Positions 1 through 18,561 of a stretch of 64,000 nucleotides of DNA are shown here, one piece after another. The DNA comes from Balanoglossus misakiensis (lineage: Eukaryota > Hemichordata). Positions within the stretch are counted from its first letter, which is position 1; each line of letters starts with the position of its first letter. The notes beneath the pieces were generated by a model that was not told the origin of the DNA, made no database searches, and was given only the letters and a program-made list of their open reading frames with translations. The stretch is taken from positions 8,432,001 through 8,496,000 of the forward strand of contig CM082579.2 in the NCBI GenBank assembly GCA_040954595.2. The letters are read 5' to 3'. Made by a program: the position numbers and the translations under genes.

Positions 1-804
1 TAATCAACCAATATCATTATTTCTATATATCAGTGTAGGCGCCGGTTAAAATGTTCCGTTCGTTGTGAAAGGGATAAGTGTTTGCAAATTGTACCTTAAG
101 GTGGCGCTGTGACTTCTGTGCATTTTTGTTCAAAACCCACATGATTTTTTTCAATAAATCTGAGTATCTGTACTTTAAGAATGCGCGTTCGGTAAAATTG
201 AATTTTTGTCATTTCTTGTTGATTTTTGGATTCTCCTCTTTAAGTGTATTTAACAAATCCGTTATAAAATACAGGGGTCATCGTGTTTGTTGTTGAAATA
301 TGACGAAGCCGTGAATTCAGTCCAAAACCTGCTGTGTCAAGATTTTTCACCAATTGTTTTTTATAATGGTGTGAGCATATTCAACGAAGTTTACCTCAAA
401 ATTGAGCATGGTGGCCATACAATTTTATTCGGCCAGTGAATTAAAGAAAATAGAGACAAATTCCACGCGCTCGTATCCAAATGCAATGTACATTGTTGGT
501 CTTACCGCCAGAAGTTATGAAAACAAGACCCGCGGTGCGGCTTCGCAAGGTTTTTGCTTATGAAGTTATGCAGGCCTCTCTGGAATGAAACACCAATACC
601 GGGTCTTTGGGGCTACAAGTAGAACGCCCCCCCCCCTTCTCCGTGGCAGTATGTTTCTCGTTGTTTTAACTGCAACTTTTCTTGTTACGATTATATTATT
701 CGCAACAATTATTTCTGCTAAGTTAGACAAAAGAGTCGCGCCACATTAATGACACACAGAGCTAATTCAATGTTGACGACAATTTACTTATTTTTTTTTT
801 AAAG
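1..804. other. no gene seen
   Basis: AT-rich sequence with a C run near 627-636 and a T run at 791-800. The T run forms the pyrimidine tract in front of the candidate exon that starts at 805. I see no splice-bounded or conserved reading frame here. Confidence 0.5.
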
Positions 805-1113
805 GCTCACAGAAAAACACACGAGTCCCTGATGGAAACGGCATGCACAACAGGCCTTCGAGTTTCGAATACCCTCGGCGATCGTCTCCCACTTGGGGGC
901 ACGCCTTTGACGTCACTGTGGTGGTTCGTTTCTCCGCATCGGTGCCAATTACGTGCAAGCTGCCAACCAGTTCATCGTCGCTTATTATCACCGACATATC
1001 GGGGACTTGTTCACTTCACGTCGAGGAGCTGCTCACTTCCCACCTCGGTCCAGTCACGACAAGCTCTTCTCTCCACACCGTCTGGCAAGTCTTCGAATCC
1101 TTCTTCTACAACG
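805..1113 (+). CDS. candidate internal exon of an unidentified protein
   Basis: A 309-base segment with one fully open frame (102 whole codons plus split codons at both ends). It is preceded by a ten-T tract and an AAAG acceptor and followed by a textbook donor, AACG|gtgagtg. GC content is clearly higher than in the flanks. The predicted peptide is Ser/Thr-rich with a hydrophobic beta-like stretch (FDVTVVVRF at about residues 33-41) and ends VWQVFESFFYN. I do not recognise the family. No partner exon with matching phase (acceptor phase 1, donor phase 1) was found, so the rest of the gene may lie to the left of the window or in short exons I missed. The frame also stays open past the donor to 1256. 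An antisense open frame covers part of the segment, so this could still be non-coding. Confidence 0.38.
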
Positions 1114-2114
1114 GTGAGTGTTTTCTATATGCCGAGTCCTCCTTATATAGCCGCACACCGAAGCTTGCAGGCAGTGGCACTTACGGGAACCTTCTTGGTC
1201 TTATACACCCTCAAGTGGCTAAAAAGACAACTATTGAAATTATCAACACCATTTAGCAAAACACTACTAATACACCAATTGGGCATTTCAGTACTTCCTG
1301 ACTTTTAATAGTATGTGAACATTTTTTGACTGCGTACGTAACTTATATATGGACACTGAGCTTAGCATAACAATCCAACGTGATATTTTGTTGGATGCAT
1401 AATCAAACCTGCATTATGTACATGCCCAGATATTCCAAAAATCACGGTTTACAATTTGACTCCGTAGATTCCTGCAAATGTTTCGCTCGTGTCAGTGCAT
1501 TCCTGTACAAAACAGGAAATACCCCGGGCGACTTTTCAAAGAAATGTTGTTGTTTTTTTATATTATTATTCCCTTTGCGGTTTGTCTGGAGAGGAGTCCG
1601 TTTATCGCCGGAGGCTGAAAATCACCACCGTCCGTGTCCGACCATCTCTCTCTTCAAAATAACTGCAAAATGTCTAATCGTTGATAGTCTGCATTGTTCT
1701 AGATCAGTGTCACAAATCATAGCAGTACGTGGCATCTACGTGACTGCGTCTGCCTTTAGTAGTACATTATACAACGACATGGGTCCACTGATCACTTACA
1801 TTAGATTTCTTGTAACAGAAGCTTATAAAATCTGTCTATTTTTGTAGCATCTTACTTTGGCGGGAAGTGTGTGACTTGTTACGACACGCTGGCCGTTCAG
1901 TTCCGAAACAGGGCAGTGAGCAAATAGACTTACTGAATGGCTCGCTTTGGTGAACCAACCAGCGCAGCACGCAACAAAGACGGTCAACAATAGGCACACC
2001 ACACGTTATTTCCTTACTTATGGAAACTTTTAATTACTACAACTAAACATTGGTAAATATAAAATGACTGTACACTGAGAAAAAAACACAGTAAAATAAA
2101 TGACTACCTTAAAT

Positions 2115-2589
2115 GTGACCAGGTGTGGGAAATGAAAAACTAAAGTCCAAGCTTCCGTAGCGCACGACGAACGCGACCAGCACCACGGCAGTCCCAACAG
2201 CGACGTTCAGTCCGAGTAGCGTTCTGGCACAATTCCCCGGTAGACGGCACGGCTTTCGGACGAATTCCCCATGAGGTAGCACGACTTCTGGGCGCGGTTT
2301 CCAGACCAGGACAGCATGAAACAACACGGCTTCTGGGCGCGGTTTCCAGACCAGGACAGCATGAAATACAGCACAGTTTCTGGGCGCGGTTTCCAGACCA
2401 GTGTATCAGGAAATAAGGCACATCTTCCAAGCCGGCGAGGAACAGAACAGCTCACACGGACAAGTCCAAATTAGTAGCCACGCCGCAACACAACGTGCGG
2501 GCTTTTTATATGGGGAAAATAATGAATGCACCACACCTGGTCACGCAAATATTCAAATTACGAAAGTAAGCGAAAACACACCTGGTCAC
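2115..2589. repeat. inverted-repeat bounded patch (possible non-autonomous element)
   Basis: GTGACCAGGTGTGG at 2115-2128 is mirrored exactly by CCACACCTGGTCAC at 2531-2544, and its first 13 bases again by CACACCTGGTCAC at 2577-2589. The interior holds a three-unit tandem repeat (2282-2405). No clear target-site duplication is visible, so whether this was mobile is unproven. Confidence 0.5.
2282..2405. repeat. three-copy minisatellite, about 46-bp unit
   Basis: The block TTCTGGGCGCGGTTTCCAG recurs at 2286, 2331 and 2378 (spacings of 45 and 47), each followed by ACCAG and the first two by a GACAGCATGAAA tail. On the minus strand it gives overlapping open frames that repeat a GLETAPRS-like word. 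These have no ATG-started, splice-supported gene structure, so I read them as a by-product of the repeat. Confidence 0.7.
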
Positions 2590-4992
2590 AAAACAACAGC
2601 AAACTTCTCCTACAATGTACGTAACAGACTGGAAAACATTATTTCGTTTCCCGTGGACAACTCAGCCGACATTTGAATGCGCAAACCCCAAAATAAATGA
2701 GTGGGTATTCCTGGCCTTTTTGAGAAACCTATGTACAAAAAATCATCCCTACATGAAAATGTGTCATTCGCGTGTTCCGCGCACAATCCCGGTATCGTTA
2801 GACCTTCTGTGACTTTTCCAAATGACTGCCAAATATTTGCAATCATTAAAAGCCTGTGACATAGCAGCGCTCGACTAATAATGCTACCAGACCATTGTTA
2901 TGAGCTTACTCGCCAAGGTTAGTCATCTTTCATAATATATGTCTTTTTCCAATTAGAATTGTGGATGAAATCTTCAGTGAATTGGTATTTCCGCTCAGAT
3001 GAACTGCCATTGGAAACTTCCCTGTCATTCTGTAACTTGACGTCATTGTTCTACACTACGGCGGCCAAAGATATACAAATAAATTGCGAAATAAATAAAA
3101 AATCCCTACCTACCTACCTACCCTATTTTTGAAAAGCATGTATAATCGGAACAGTGCATGTTTTTATTTGGCCTAATCGCCCCCTTGCTACTAGCTGCAC
3201 TGTACCACAATGGCAATTGTAAGTTGCATCACGCTCAACAGGTGGTCGTTGGTGGCCGCTGCGGGCAAGGCTGTTCGTTCAGTCTGTAATTTTAGGGGGC
3301 CCTCTTCAAATTATATTCCCTCGTACAAACAGTGGACTCGCGCGGTCGCGGAGCTCAAGGTGGGCCGCACCTGTAATCCACTTCTTGGGGTCACACGGAA
3401 AACCGCGCGCGGAGCTGAATATACCATTTGGAGACCTGTGCAGTGGTTGCTGCTTGATAGGGTTGAACAGAGGATGTGGAGCAGAGCCTAACGTGCGTGG
3501 CGCACTTCTGATGCAGAGATTGCAAAATTGCCACCCACTTATTGTACAAATGACTTACCTTCAGGCAAAAACATCTCACGAGGTGGCAATAATTGGTCTA
3601 TGGGCGCGGAAAGCACTACTTATTTTAATAGACGTAGATTGAGTACGTCCTGCCTCTCCTACGTTGTGTGAGATACGCATCGTATTACACACCGGTAATT
3701 GGGACTTTCATATTATAAATAGTAAAGTAATCTATATTAGTAGGCACACATTTGACAGGGTAAAACGTGCCTTTGGAGATTATGTCTAATTGTTGAAATG
3801 CCCCTTGCTTTGGTCTCTCTTTTTTTTAGAATTGCAGGTGTCATCGGGCAAGTGGTCGGTCGGTCGGTGGGGGCAATTGTCCTATGGGAGCAGTTATTTA
3901 GGATGCAATTGTCGGCAGGGGGCAGTTGATCTAGAACTAAATATAACATATGCCGGAAGGAAAAGTGAAATAAACAAAAAACATATTCACAACGGCACAA
4001 ACCGATTTTTCATAATATGCATTAAAATATGACGACCACAGACTGTCTTTGATTGAATGTGTGCACCCACCTCTGAAATAGATTACCTGTATATAATTAT
4101 GTTCTTGAGTGGAAACACATTGCCATCTGTACATCACTCCAAACGTTGGTGGTGCCCTACTACCCGAGAATGATTTCAACCGTTTACAAACCCCCCACAA
4201 AGAACAGTAACATGCGCCATCTACATGTACAGTTGAATAATGGAGCTATCACAGATAGCACCGTGCTCGCATACACTACTACTGCTTGCTTGACGTGGAA
4301 ATATAACACCCTCTTTTCTTACTTTTGCTCAAATCGACTAACCGTGTCTTTCGCGACGACGAATCCGGCCTGCAGGGTAGGATTGCACACACATGACGTT
4401 TGCATGTAAGGCTTCGTGTGTCCGTGTCAAAATTAAACCATCGAGCGCATGCGCATCAAAGCCCATCGACGCGACTCAAGGGTTCTCACTTTCACAGTTG
4501 GTTAGCGCCGCCTTCTTCTCGTCCCTGAGTTTGTTCGTTTTGCTGATGATATCGGTTGACGATGAATATGACAATAACCATGATGCATCCTTCTCGTCGG
4601 TTATTGTGTCTTGTTGATTTATTTTGCAGTCGCTACTCGTACCAAGCGTCTGTTCTGCTGGCGTCTTGTCCACGTAGGCAGGACAAACCGCATCGCAGTT
4701 AATCGTTTTCAACCACGCAAGGCAAGGGCAAACAAGTACCAGTTGAGTGGAGCGCACCGTTACATAGAGCCACCGTACCCGGGGCTTATTTATCTCGCCA
4801 CTGTGTGCGGTGATTTGGTGACGGCGAAGGATGATCGGTTTTGCGTCCAAGCCGGCAGCAGACGATTAACTCGGAACCCCGTGGAGACTTCGGACTGCTT
4901 TCATCTCCCAGTCTAGAAAAGTGAAGTTTACCTCTTCGTCTATTTCTCTGTACTCGGTACACACACTGTACTCAAAGCATCGTGCATACAGA

Positions 4993-10352
<5,360 letters not shown>

Positions 10353-10989
10353 AAGCCGTACAATTGATCACCGGCGACAAGGTGAAGCTTTAAACAATCT
10401 GCCAGAGTGCTGTCAACCCGGGGCTGTCAACTGAGCCTTCGCCATTACTGCCACGCGGGAATGTGTTTAATGGTGGCCGATCACCCTTTAATTGGCAAAT
10501 GCTGCCAATAACTGACTGCTTTCAGCGTGGATGATAGACAGTCAACACGGGGATGGCACGACATCTCGTCACGTATGCTCGTGTCGTTTCCTGCTCGCAC
10601 CTTGTTGTATCCGGTGACAGCAGAAGTCGTTATCGTGATTAACACGTTTCCGCTGCCGTTTGCCGAATTTACGTACTGCCAGCGGAACCGAAAAGGTGGC
10701 GTGCGGGGGGGGGGGGACATCCTTCCTGTGTTGCCATCATTATCTGTAACGAGCATGCGGAAAAGAACGTGGATAATCATAGACCAAATTGGGCTTTGTT
10801 TCGGATTAAATTTACTGATAATTACATGAATTTGATAATAGTCAACGCTGACATTGAAAGGAACAGTAACTACAACCTTTAACTGAATGAGTATTTCTTG
10901 GTCTGTGCAATAGCTACCAACTACAGTTTCTTTACTATACGCGTCGAAGAATGTCAATCCAGCTTGTCCGCAAAGTCTGTTCATGTACG

Positions 10990-11138
10990 CCTTTTTCTAA
11001 AGAGGGCACCCTTCCACGGTGACGCGAAAACGAGGCCAGTAAGTCGAGCAGTACTATTTGGCTTACTGGCCTCGTTTTCGCGCCGTCGGCTTGCAGATGA
11101 CGCCATATTTTGGGAGGGCGCCCTCTTTACGAAAAAGG
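10990..11138. repeat. nested foldback element in probable receptor 3' UTR
   Basis: The inner arms GACGCGAAAACGAGGCCAGTAAG (11021-11043) and their near-exact reverse complement (11062-11087) are nested inside outer arms CCTTTTTCTAAAGAGGG (10990-11006) and its near reverse complement ending at 11138. If transcribed it would form a stable stem-loop. No target-site duplication is obvious. Confidence 0.7.
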
Positions 11139-11379
11139 TGTATTTGATTATGAAGGCGCGATCTTATCGTTGATATTCGACTTCTAATCCTGATTGTCCT
11201 CATCAACATTTACTGCTGAGATGAGAAACTGAACACCGGGCATGTCAACATGTTGTTTATGGGCCATGGACTAGACTAGTTTCCACGAAACTGTTTCCAT
11301 GGTGCCCACTAGAAATATGTAAACACCTATGTCTTTACCTTCTGTGTGTGATGTATATTTACATACATATCTCTGGTGA

Positions 11380-11385
11380 AATAAA
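11380..11385 (+). promoter_or_regulatory. candidate poly(A) signal for the GPCR gene
   Basis: AATAAA about 1 kb after the receptor stop, followed within 25 bases by GT-rich sequence. It is the first canonical hexamer I see downstream. It implies a 3' UTR of about 1.0 kb that includes the foldback at 10990-11138. Confidence 0.4.
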
Positions 11386-14142
11386 GTTCGCTGTGTATTC
11401 AATATGTTGTGGGAAGAAGCAGAAGAAACTATACTGCTGCCCATTTACTCGTAATCAGAATACGCTGTTGCCATCAGTTGCTCTCCGTCAATACCGATTA
11501 CTTTACACTGTATCGGTTTAAATCGTCTTAATAATCATTGTGAACCGATGGCCAGGCCTTTAGGCTGGCAATTTAAATCTTTGCTGTCGTGGTTTCGCGA
11601 CCCCCCCCCCTCCCTTAATGTCATCTATCTTGAATTGGAATTCATGCGAACAGTGGTAAATTTCCATTTTAATAGAATACATTTTCACCATGGCATGATA
11701 ACTGCCAGATAATTTAACACTTTTATTCAATTCATGTGTTTTACCATGTATACGACAGACCACTTACTAGTATCACGACTTATACAGTGTTTGACAAGCT
11801 ATGAGAACGTTCGTATAATGGCCATGATCTGTAAGATTTCTGCTCTTTGCTTTTATCACGTTCACCAATTGCACAATACAGAATATTTGTAACTCAACAC
11901 AGAGTGTTCACTTTATATTTTTGGGGTAGCCAGGTGTATGGATGTTCGTCATACCATCAAATCGAAGCAGTTTAATTAACTGCACATTCTAGAAAGGTAT
12001 GCCTTTACAAGTATAGTTCAATGTTACTGCTGTAGGTAAAGGGACACAAGGTGTATCTTTTGGCTTTATTTTGAGTTTTTGTGTTCTGTGTACAAAATGC
12101 AATTTCTTGTTCAATTCCGAACAACATGCTAATATACCAAGTACTCAGCTTGTCAATATAACCTCTATGTATTTCATTTGCCATAATTATTTATAAATGA
12201 ATTCTAGTCCAAAGTAGAATACACATTTTGCATAATATAGTGCTGACTATATACTCATAGGTCGTGTTAATAGGCGGGATACTTGCCATTTCATTATGTT
12301 TCGGCAATTTGAACAAGAAACTGCAGTTACTCTAGATACACACAACAAAAATACTGAAAACAAGCGAGAGGAATTGTTAATTGATGATTGTGCTAATTAC
12401 TATGTAAATACTTCAGAACTTTCCAGAAAAGGCGCCCTGTAAAAAACACAAATGTGCGCACAACAAAGTGTGCTGTGATTGTCTGTAGCTTTAGTAAACG
12501 TTTATTGTCGAATTTGAATAAACTTGTTAAAAAGAAATCACTGATTTCATTTTTTTTTTCTTTTCTAAGTGTCGTCTGCTCACCCACGGCCGAACGATGA
12601 TTTTCGCCCTGCTCTCGCCCGCCTCCGTGCTTATACGCAGATCATTCGGAAAAGATCATTCTTAAGCATTTACCATTGTAACCTAACGTCATGGAAGTTG
12701 TACCAGTATTCCGGAATTAATCCCACTCTGTTGGCCAATGCGTCAAAAAAGCATTTACTCTATAGAGCGCTCGAGCATGCGAGACTTCATGGGAATGAGC
12801 AACTTCACAAAGTGGCCGTAATACAGTCTTAATTTTGGATCACCCCTGTGGTCTATGCAATGATCATCCGCAATAAGGAAACATTTTGAAACCTAGTAAA
12901 TTTTGCAGTACTGTGACGCAGTCGACTTGATTGTGACCATCTTGAACAAAACAAAAGTCCAATCTAATTCAGTTCAATGCAGTGAGACTAACTCACTGCG
13001 ATATGGGAAACTCATCAAATGGGAAACATTTTTTTCTCTGCAATCACCGATCGCTCTGGGAATAAACGTTGTCCATTGGAACTGAGGCATGCGGTTCAGG
13101 TCATTTATATATCTTCGACTTACATTTCCTGTTCAAAAGAACCCATGTTCGATTCACTGCGCATCATCTCGCATAATTACCCCCGGGGGTACGGAGCGTA
13201 TAGGGTTTCACTGTCTCTGTCAATTAATTTTTCCGTGTGCTCAGCATGCACGTGAAATAACTGGAACGTCTGCAGCATGGTTTAACAGAATATATATCGC
13301 CAAGACTGAGAACAGTCATGTGAAGTACAAAAAGTACCAGAGAGAACAGAATATATAGAGATGGAAATTCCGACAGGAAAGATGGATTTGCGATCGTGGC
13401 CATCTTGGGTCAAATTGCACCCCACGATATTATAACTATAAAGTCACCGACATGACAATACTGGACAAATGTTCACTATTTCAAAAAAAATCCCCATAAT
13501 TTGACTGCGTCAGAGATAAACTGGCAATTATTCGCGTTTGAACATAAATGTACCCCGTTAGTTTGGTTAGTATGCAACCTGTGGCCACTATTTGTGAAAG
13601 ATGTGTGAGGATTTTTACCATGATGTAATAAGGGATGCTCCAAAAAAATATCCTGACACATTGACACACAACCCCCCCCCCCCCGAGAATTAATTTCGTT
13701 CAGCCTTGTAGTTGTCCAACATGGGGAACACCCTAGACCTTTCAATGGCAAAGCACTGTTGTCGTGGCTGTAGATCAACGTAGCACATATACATGTATGT
13801 GCATGCTGAATGCTTAATGCAGCCAATCCTCACAATTATAAGATTTGGCTTTAGGGAACTCCGGAGGAAGTCACGTGCGTGAGGTAAACTCCGGCTAATA
13901 TTCAAAGTACATGCACCTCACGTCGACCAACATGACCTGTGTGGATTTCCCGGATGCATGCCCACAAGGCGTGTTTCCATGGTTTCTGCAAATGCAGTCA
14001 AGTGTAGACGGTATAGCATGATCAGGAAAAAAAATCTACTACTTGCCCGTCTTTGGGAACCCCGGCACTGGCAGTTTGAAATCTTTCTGGATCTGATGCG
14101 CACAGAGTCGTTTAACAATTATGATTTTCCTCTCATTGCCAA

Positions 14143-14186
14143 ATCTCGCGAGGCTTGGTAAATTACCGTAGCAACGGGTTGCTAGT
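14143..14186 (+). repeat. dispersed 44-bp repeat with AGCAAC/GTTGCT palindrome (copy 1)
   Basis: ATCTCGCGAGGCTTGGTAAA leads into the palindrome TAGCAACGGGTTGCTA. A second copy in the same orientation lies at 20091-20134 with few differences. The palindrome half-sites resemble RFX half-sites but point outward, so I do not call it an X-box. Confidence 0.65.
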
Positions 14187-14637
14187 AAAGTAATACAAGT
14201 ACACGTAAAGCTTTTATGGAACTAAAATAGTGCAGAGTTTAACAAAAATTGCAACTGTTGCGCCGTTCAACACAGTGTGACGTGGGAAAATCCTCCCATA
14301 TAAACTGCCTAGCCACGCGAGATCTCGCAAGGTCTCGTTGGGTTCGGAAACTGGTATATTCATCTAACAGTCAGAGTAGGGTCTGCCAGGTTCATTTAAT
14401 GGTGTACATTCGGAGGCAAGCACGCAGCAACTGAGCTTGGTAATCTGTATCGACACAGTAAGTAATATCGAGTCATTTTGACTGCGTAAAGATCAGTGAT
14501 TGATATGATCTTTTGCAATCCTCAGTGGAGGAAACACTGAATCGTTTTTCTGGTAACGACTTGAGTCAAAGATTTTGTCGGCGACGCTAGAGTGGGATTA
14601 AGGATCCTTTTGTGATCCCACTTGTAAAGACATGAGT

Positions 14638-14850
14638 GAAAAAAAACTCGCCAAAATTAATAATCGGTCTCTACCGTTTATTCATTTTGGTTTACTCTAA
14701 CACCCTACAAACGGGATGGAAGTTGTGTGTGGTCGAACGTTGATTCGCTATATATAAAATGTATCCACATGTACAATTATAACATAAACGGTGTCTTATG
14801 TCAAACATAATTAATGGAAAAGGGCAGCGAGAGAGAGAGAGATTAACGTG
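14638..14850 (-). repeat. inverted, interrupted copy B of the 7315-7437 repeat
   Basis: Read on the minus strand it gives CTCTCTCGCTGCCCTTTTCC, then after an insertion AACTTCCATCCCGTTTGTAG, then AAAATGAATAAACGG and the TTTTGGCGAG arm, in the same order as copy A. The hairpin arms have diverged here (an inserted ATCGGTCTCT-type stretch), so this is the older or more degraded copy. Confidence 0.65.
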
Positions 14851-16090
14851 AAACTGGACTGAAAGTGGTTGAAATTTTATCAAACGCCATCTGCGTGTTT
14901 CTCAACATCGAGAGTTCGCGAACTGTCGCCGGAAATTTGGAGCCAAGGAAAGATCGTTTGCACGTGAAGGGGAAACGACCGCCTGTTGTTTAAAACTATC
15001 ACAACGTTCCGTCGAGAGCAATCATTAAAAGCCAGTTGTAGGGTGTATACTGGCTTGAAATGGAAGGTAATTAGCATCAACACAAGTAAGCACGTAATCG
15101 GAGCATGGCAGTGATCATCTTAAAAATGCACTGTGATGGCAATAATAGCCGTTCTGGGCAGGAGAATTGAATTTGGTGTGCGGATGAATTTGAGATAACA
15201 ATTATCAGAGACAGTGACGGGTGTATCATAAAATGATATTTGGACAGCAAGTAAGGACATCAGTATTCATACATGCATGGATGTTAATCGGGTCAAACAG
15301 ATCTTTGTCGCGACTATCCGACTCAGCCATGGTCCTCCTTTGAGGTTCTGCCGATTCGCGATATGACTTAAAAGTGTTTTGGATAACATTCTCTTAATAG
15401 TTGGAGACCAACTGCTACAAATAATGGGAACGGTGTTTGTGAAAGCCGCCGGATTATCGATTTGTCCATGGGGAGTTGAGTGTAGGTCCTAGACCTATGC
15501 TTTCTTTTGCTTGTTAGTCGACGTCATTATTTTCCTTCCGACATGATTATAGTGTGTGCGATTCATATTCACTGTATATACCCGCACTTAATCAACTTGA
15601 AGGCTATTCTCCCTTTGCTATATAGTGTATCGTTTCGTACAGCGTTTTATTTCACAGAGGCGGTGGATGTTTATCGGCAAACATCAAATGGATATTTTAC
15701 CGACCAAAATTCGTTCATCCCCTGAATAGCAGTTTATATTTCCAGTTTTATATTTAGCACGCACGATTAAATCTGTATTTATGCACTATGGGGACTGCAA
15801 TCATTATATATTCAAAGTCATGGCCGTGACTTTCTATGCATAAGCGCGTGCGTCACGGTGCATGTGTGCACACGCTGTCATGCCCAAAAGGACGATGCAA
15901 ACGTTTGTTCAGCTTCGATTCACAGGAGACGAATCGTCGTGCAATTTAGTGAAATAATTGACTCATTAATAGCTTTATCAATTAATGTCTATCGCGGGTA
16001 CGTATAAAATATACAGAAGTATAGAGTAGGAGACGCAATACATGATCGCATTCAGACATAAACCCTGCAGACATTCCACTTTAAATGCCG

Positions 16091-16286
16091 ACGATCGTCC
16101 CATGCGCATGTGCGTAGTTTCGCGTGTACTAACATTACGTCCAACCCAAATGTTCTGCGCATGAAATATGGAAGGAAGCGAAGGCAGTCCACTATTTGAA
16201 TGCGTGAACGCAAAATTGGCTGAACATTTGAATTGGACGTAATGTTTGTACACACGTGAAATTACGCACATGCGTATAAAACGATC
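16091..16286. repeat. foldback (MITE-like) element, about 65-bp arms
   Basis: The left arm 16091-16155 and right arm 16222-16286 are reverse complements at roughly 85 percent by eye (shared core GGACGTAATGTT and ACGCACATGCG), separated by a 66-base spacer. No internal coding capacity. The target-site duplication is not clear. Confidence 0.7.
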
Positions 16287-18526
16287 ATATCTCCAATAGT
16301 GCCATGTTACCGCATTTCACATGGTAAATCAAAATATATTGAATGTATTAAACCATTAGTGCGTCCGATCCATGGCCATATATTTTCGCTTGTCGCTCAT
16401 TGGCTTCATTTGTTGTCTCAAAGCAGCACTGGTCGCCGGTGAGCATATATTCATTGCCAATTTATCTCTGCGAAGGTATGCTCGATCATTAAATACAGTC
16501 CCGTACAGGTTCAATGCTCTGCCGACTGTCGATACAGTACCACTGACATTAATTTTATGACCACCAATCACATCGTCATCTTGTTTTGTTTTGTTTTGTT
16601 TTTCACAAATTGCAGATGCCATGAGCACTTGTGTCCACAGGTAACCGCACAAATGTTTCAATCGGCTTGGGGAAGCAGGAACAAAGACTGACTTTGCTAA
16701 ATGTTTGAATACAGGCTATCTAATGGTCGTTACGTTTAAAGAGTAGAACAATACACCACATTTAAAAATACTGAGAAATTAACCCAAAATTTGAACTTAC
16801 TGGGACTTTTAAATATAAGTAAACCGCATCATAGTCGTAGTCATCTGACTTCCTGAAGAAATACCGGAGAGATATTAAGTACAGATACTTTTATTTCCAT
16901 TGCCTCACTAGATAAACAACGTTGCAGGCCATACCATACCATGCTTGTTTGACATTTCATTACAAACACAAAAGTATTTTGAGTTCATGATATATTTTTT
17001 CTAATCTCTTCCTCGGCAGAAACGGGAATCCCCCCGAGGCGAACCATGTATGATTATACGATTGGGAACTTTCATAATGGGAAAAACAAGTCGGTTGTTT
17101 AGTCTCTTCAAGATTGCTTATAAATAAAAAATTGACCTTCTGCACCTTGATATTAGTTCCTGTAGTTTACCATAAGAAGTAACACACCATTAATTATTCA
17201 AAAAACACACGACAAGCGTGTATATAGTAGCTGGCTAGCCGGTTGCCAGTTTTCAATATTTACATCACGCAGTATAGCCTAAGGGACTGGTCAGTTTCTT
17301 CAGCCTGGGGGGGATTAATTGGGGGGGGGGGGTCATCCTGTTTTAGAATTTCACTGCACACATTTAAAAATCGTTGCAGTACCCGTGCAAGTAATGGCGC
17401 CGGCGTGGGAGGCATTATATTACCACATACTGGTAAGAATTGATTCGATGCAGTAATGAAGAGCCGAAAATCGGAATGCTATGTATATACGCAGGCTTCT
17501 CATTGTTTGCAGTAGCAGCTGCAGCAGTTTTCGGAAATCTTAGTCATTTTTTTTCCAAAATCAAGGAGCCTGCGTATCTTGTGAGCCGAAGATGAAAATG
17601 CAACATTATTTCTGAAAATACAAAACTGGGACTTTGAGATTATACTGTGTGTCACCAAGAAAGTCATGGTACTGTAACGAAGACAAGACTACCGTTCATT
17701 GACACCAGTTACCGATGAAGAATATCAAAGAATGAACAGCACTGAGAAAAATATAGAACTCTGTCTTGACTGTAGGCTCTGTAGGCTATGTGATTCCCAA
17801 ATTATAGGGTTTCTTCGTCTCAAGCAAAGCCCATTTTTCGAAAAGAAATAGAACTCGTCATAAAACTAGTTCGACTTTGGTATGCTGTTCTAGTTTATAA
17901 TATCAGTAAGGATAAACGATTTTCAAATCGCGAGCTTCGGTTCGTCTTGACCCCGTAAAAAAGAATATCAATACGGGGATATTGATCGTACGCCCCGAGT
18001 ATACTATTTACATGTATGTAAGTGTTTGTCTCCTCATGTCAAATCTAAGGATTGTGTGTACAGATCGTATATCCAGCCTATTAATTGGCGCACTTTTTCT
18101 AGTGGCGGGAACTTTTATCTGTCACTTCAAAGTGGAGGACTAATGAAGTAGGTTAATGTATGGTGTTTCCCACACCACTTGACCGAAAGGGAAGAATGAA
18201 AGGCAGTTGGCCGGGGTTTTTTTCCAGCGAGAACGACAAATGGTATTCTTCGCGAGACCTACGCCAAATATCAAGAAGTAGATGTATAGAACGAAAGCAG
18301 CGATCAATGAGCAGACTGCCAATCAATGCGAAAATTGATTCATGATTGCAATCGATTCAAGTTGGCGCAAATTGATGAGAGAAAGATTTGTTTTTTTGTT
18401 GTTGTTGAAAAGGTTGAACTTCCAGTGGGAGTCGTCTGGAGTCGACTGAAGAGAACATCAATACAATTTACTACCACTTCTCTGTAGATAGGGCGGAACC
18501 ATTTGCTTTCTTGGGGTGGATGGGGA

Positions 18527-18561
18527 TTTTTTTTTTTTTTTTTTTTTTGGGGGGGGGGGGG
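18527..18561 (+). repeat. T22-G13 homopolymer junction
   Basis: Twenty-two T followed directly by thirteen G. Length is likely polymorphic and a frequent sequencing-error site. Confidence 0.95.

Larger units (their letters stand above)
1114..4992. other. gene-poor region upstream of the GPCR
   Basis: No coding exon is supported. It contains the inverted-repeat patch at 2115-2589, a short CTAC repeat near 3108-3122 and a GGTC-rich stretch near 3857-3868. The last several hundred bases, from about 4400, are more GC-rich and should contain the 5' UTR and promoter of the receptor gene. I see no TATA box at a convincing distance. Confidence 0.45.

Noticed and set aside
788-1308. Antisense and alternative frames over 805-1113
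   Set aside because: Neither is bounded by good splice sites; the frame ending at AACG|gtgagt is better supported.
2282-2405. Repeat spacing that might suggest a CRISPR array
   Set aside because: Three near-adjacent units without spacers in a eukaryotic genome; a minisatellite.
4921-4992. A 24-codon upstream extension of the receptor frame
   Set aside because: It begins with GTG, not ATG. The first ATG is at 4993, followed by a good N-terminus.
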